Below are positions 9,301 to 9,336 of a DNA stretch of 9,336 bases, in pieces. Below the pieces are notes generated by a model. The model was not told the origin of the DNA and searched no databases. It was given only the letters and a program-made list of their open reading frames with translations. Source of the DNA: Gemmatimonadota bacterium (lineage in GTDB: Bacteria; Gemmatimonadota; Gemmatimonadetes; Gemmatimonadales; Gemmatimonadaceae). Made by a program: the position numbers and the translations under genes. Every line of letters begins with the position of its first letter. Positions within the stretch are counted from its first letter, which is position 1. The DNA lies in NCBI GenBank assembly GCA_023249395.1, contig JAHFCS010000055.1:1-9336 (forward strand), given 5' to 3'.

Positions 9301-9336
9301 GTGTAGGTCAGGTACCTGGCTGGATAGTCGTCGTAG
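3351..9336 (-). CDS. ndvB: Cyclic beta-1,2-glucan synthase (NdvB/Cgs type), N-terminus beyond right edge
   Basis: This inner-membrane enzyme makes cyclic beta-1,2-glucan from UDP-glucose. The frame is open to the edge. About 1994 residues are present, against roughly 2800 in rhizobial NdvB, so about 800 are missing, including most of GT84. The Met codon at 9245 is internal: 30 codons upstream of it encode the end of GT84, with DDYPARYL and the RKHRWIRGDWQ motif. Numbering from that Met, WKIFDNLRRSL (20-30) leads into about five membrane segments (roughly 30-48, 50-74, 96-122, 157-173 and 185-210). The glycoamylase-like cyclisation domain follows (about 230-640), with DNFQEDP, AGRTSPTNVGL, SWSGSMFEYLMP (E460) and WGISESAYN (E502). 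GT36/GH94 sandwich segments span about 680-920 and 1195-1440. The GH94 barrel (about 1475-1900) carries YQWSGAYGFRDQLQD, SGDWNDGMN (1641-1649, containing the family's general-acid Asp), PGVRENGAQYTHAALW and GWTWYTGSASWMY, so the chain-length-controlling phosphorylase looks intact. No frameshift or internal stop is seen. Two cyclisation-domain motifs are atypical. The gene converges on the FAD/Rieske gene with a 29-bp overlap. Confidence 0.95.
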   Translation of the reverse strand, partial: YDDYPARYLTYTRRKHRWIRGDWQLLKWLRMTVPGPEGPEPNRLSAISRWKIFDNLRRSLIEISQLVFLVAGWFLLPGSPLMWTMLVLAAVGFPWVFSLVLAALRPPRDQSWIAYYAAVGRDAAVSAQQFVLAVTFLPHQAVVSADAIIRTVVRLTITKRKLLEWQTASQVERAMSGSRVEVWRRMWPVALISLLLAVVVLLKEGNLVTGSIPKQIVFLGTTVPLILLWLASPVIALGLSAPAIPGELRLSEGERTATLRYAKLHWNFFEHFVTAETQWLAPDNFQEDPDPVIAGRTSPTNVGLQCLSTVTAYDLGFITLEGTIERLERVFRSLERMRRYRGHFYNWYNLSDLRVLEPAYISTVDSGNFAGHLIALKQGCIQLLKTPDSTPEQAKRLQAIAERSRAYVLEMDFKFLFDDRRKLFSIGYQQSANSFDNSYYDLLASESRLGSFIAIAKDDVPVDHWFKLGRSLTSVAGTRTLISWSGSMFEYLMPALVLRTFPSTLLSQTHQGAVRRHIAYGAERGVPWGISESAYNVRDRGYTYQYRGFGVPDLALKRGLSKDLVIAPYATALAMLVEPHQAVRNLSALEAEGALGPYGFRDAIDYTRPLPGSRKAVVGAYMAHHVGMSLVAFDNVLNRKVWQERFHSDPVVRSAELILQERIPRRLVVQNLATQDDYPHVPSETEKPAVRELDTANTPQPRIAILGSVPYTTIISNAGSGLSQYGPLAVNRWRNDGTRDNRGQWCYLKDLSNGRVWSAGHQPVCAEANWYRVLFASDRVTFMRRDGDIETQMETAVASDDAAEVRRVIVFNRSSTAREIELTSYAEIVMQPLDVDRGHPAFGNLFVQTDWLPDSAAILAVRRPRSTTEKVRWCGHVVAAGSGLIGPVTCETDRARFIGRGRSVRDPVSLDKGAELSGTVGSVLDPIFALRARVNVPPGRSAEVTFTTFVAEEREAAIQLADLYHDSYSARRALDLSWAQAQAELRDLGISPADSALYQELAGHLIYTHPGFRGLAPRGDVPQLGQTELWAMGISGDWPILLATLEVPAGLSSVRQLLRVHHYWRLKGLACDLVILSLHPPTYLQELTDELLSTVLASSESGFLDRPGGVFIRRADLLKPEDVDLLYSIARIQVDCDGLGLGNFLEFPHVEDSYAVRVGALTGEPLAKEPSAPLQNNAVVSPERAAPDSVGRGEGLAQFNGLGGFNAAGEYELRLTGDMLPPAPWINVIGNPVGGFCVSESGAGAMWASNSSYRLTPWQNDPVEDPPGECIYIRDVDNGDLWTPTPEPIRERTPYTIRHGAGYSVFEHDHKDISTSLRVGMAKEDPVKLGVLSITNTGRVMRRLQITSYVEWLLGTDREKTQQHIRTRMDEDSSAMFARNGFDPQFSAYVAFTTMSEPLATYTAARREFIGRNGTPSAPAALERSGMTEDIGDTIDPCSALQVRLELAPGQTHEMVILLGGCHGDDEAKRLIAEYHAPHSAVAALDNAARVWRDRLGVISVETPEPTFDLMLNGWTLYQALSCRMWTRAATYQWSGAYGFRDQLQDVMAFTYSEPALAREHILRSASRQFEEGDVQHWWHPHSGRGIRTRFSDDLVWLPYVVNHYVSLSNDTAILDERIPYLRMRELNPDEAELYDLPEISEIVEPLYDHCVRALKRASTMGEHGLPLMGSGDWNDGMNRVGIGGKGESVWLAWFLIATLRKFAEHAEARGDKAVCDEMMRWANNYNEAVERAGWDGAWYRRAYFDDGSPLGSAESDDCKIDSIAQSWSVISRAGEPGHAQTAMRSLNEHLVREDARVIMLLTPPFTDSKHDPGYIQGYLPGVRENGAQYTHAALWAVLATALQGNGDRAFELYQMINPLTHSSTADAVAQYKVEPYVVAADVYTADGHLGRGGWTWYTGSASWMYRVGLEAILGFTKRGETLEMDPCIPASWPEFTMTYRHQSSSYKITVRNPLGAQRGVASTTLDGASVSGPIPLMDDGISHEVIVTLGPPA

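Overview
The window holds four protein genes in dense bacterial packing: two complete genes and two cut by the window edges. There are no RNA genes, mobile elements or CRISPR arrays. The DNA is GC-rich, with strong G/C preference at third codon positions, so many long antisense shadow frames are open. The gene set suggests a free-living Gram-negative-type soil or environmental bacterium: a cyclic beta-1,2-glucan synthase, a Rieske/FAD oxidoreductase, a HerA-like ATPase and a TfoX-domain protein. The sequence does not settle the phylum; Gemmatimonadota, Acidobacteriota or Pseudomonadota would all fit.

Layout from left to right. Positions 1-103 (minus) hold the first 34 codons of a TfoX N-terminal-domain protein, apparently starting at TTG. 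Positions 132-1682 (minus) hold a complete HerA/FtsK-type P-loop ATPase of the DUF853 (YjgR) family. It lies 28 bp upstream of the TfoX gene on the same strand, so the two are probably one transcript. Positions 1683-1819 form a 137-bp divergent spacer with a perfect 6+6 bp dyad. Positions 1820-3379 (plus) hold a YhfW-like protein in which a DadA-type FAD oxidoreductase is fused to a C-terminal Rieske [2Fe-2S] domain. Positions 3351-9336 (minus) hold the C-terminal two-thirds or so of an NdvB-type cyclic beta-1,2-glucan synthase, which runs off the right edge. The last two genes converge, and their 3' ends overlap by 29 bp.

The glucan synthase is the main feature. In order it shows the end of the GT84 glycosyltransferase domain, a membrane block, a glycoamylase-like cyclisation domain, two GT36/GH94 beta-sandwich segments and a GH94 phosphorylase-type barrel. 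Together these would polymerise UDP-glucose, cyclise the chain and trim its length. The GH94 signature motifs look intact, but two usually conserved motifs in the cyclisation domain differ from the usual form. The other three genes have no evident pathway link to it. I found no convincing new multi-gene system. The points most worth a second look are the cyclisation-domain motif changes, the high-potential-type Rieske domain, the TTG-started TfoX gene and the convergent overlap.
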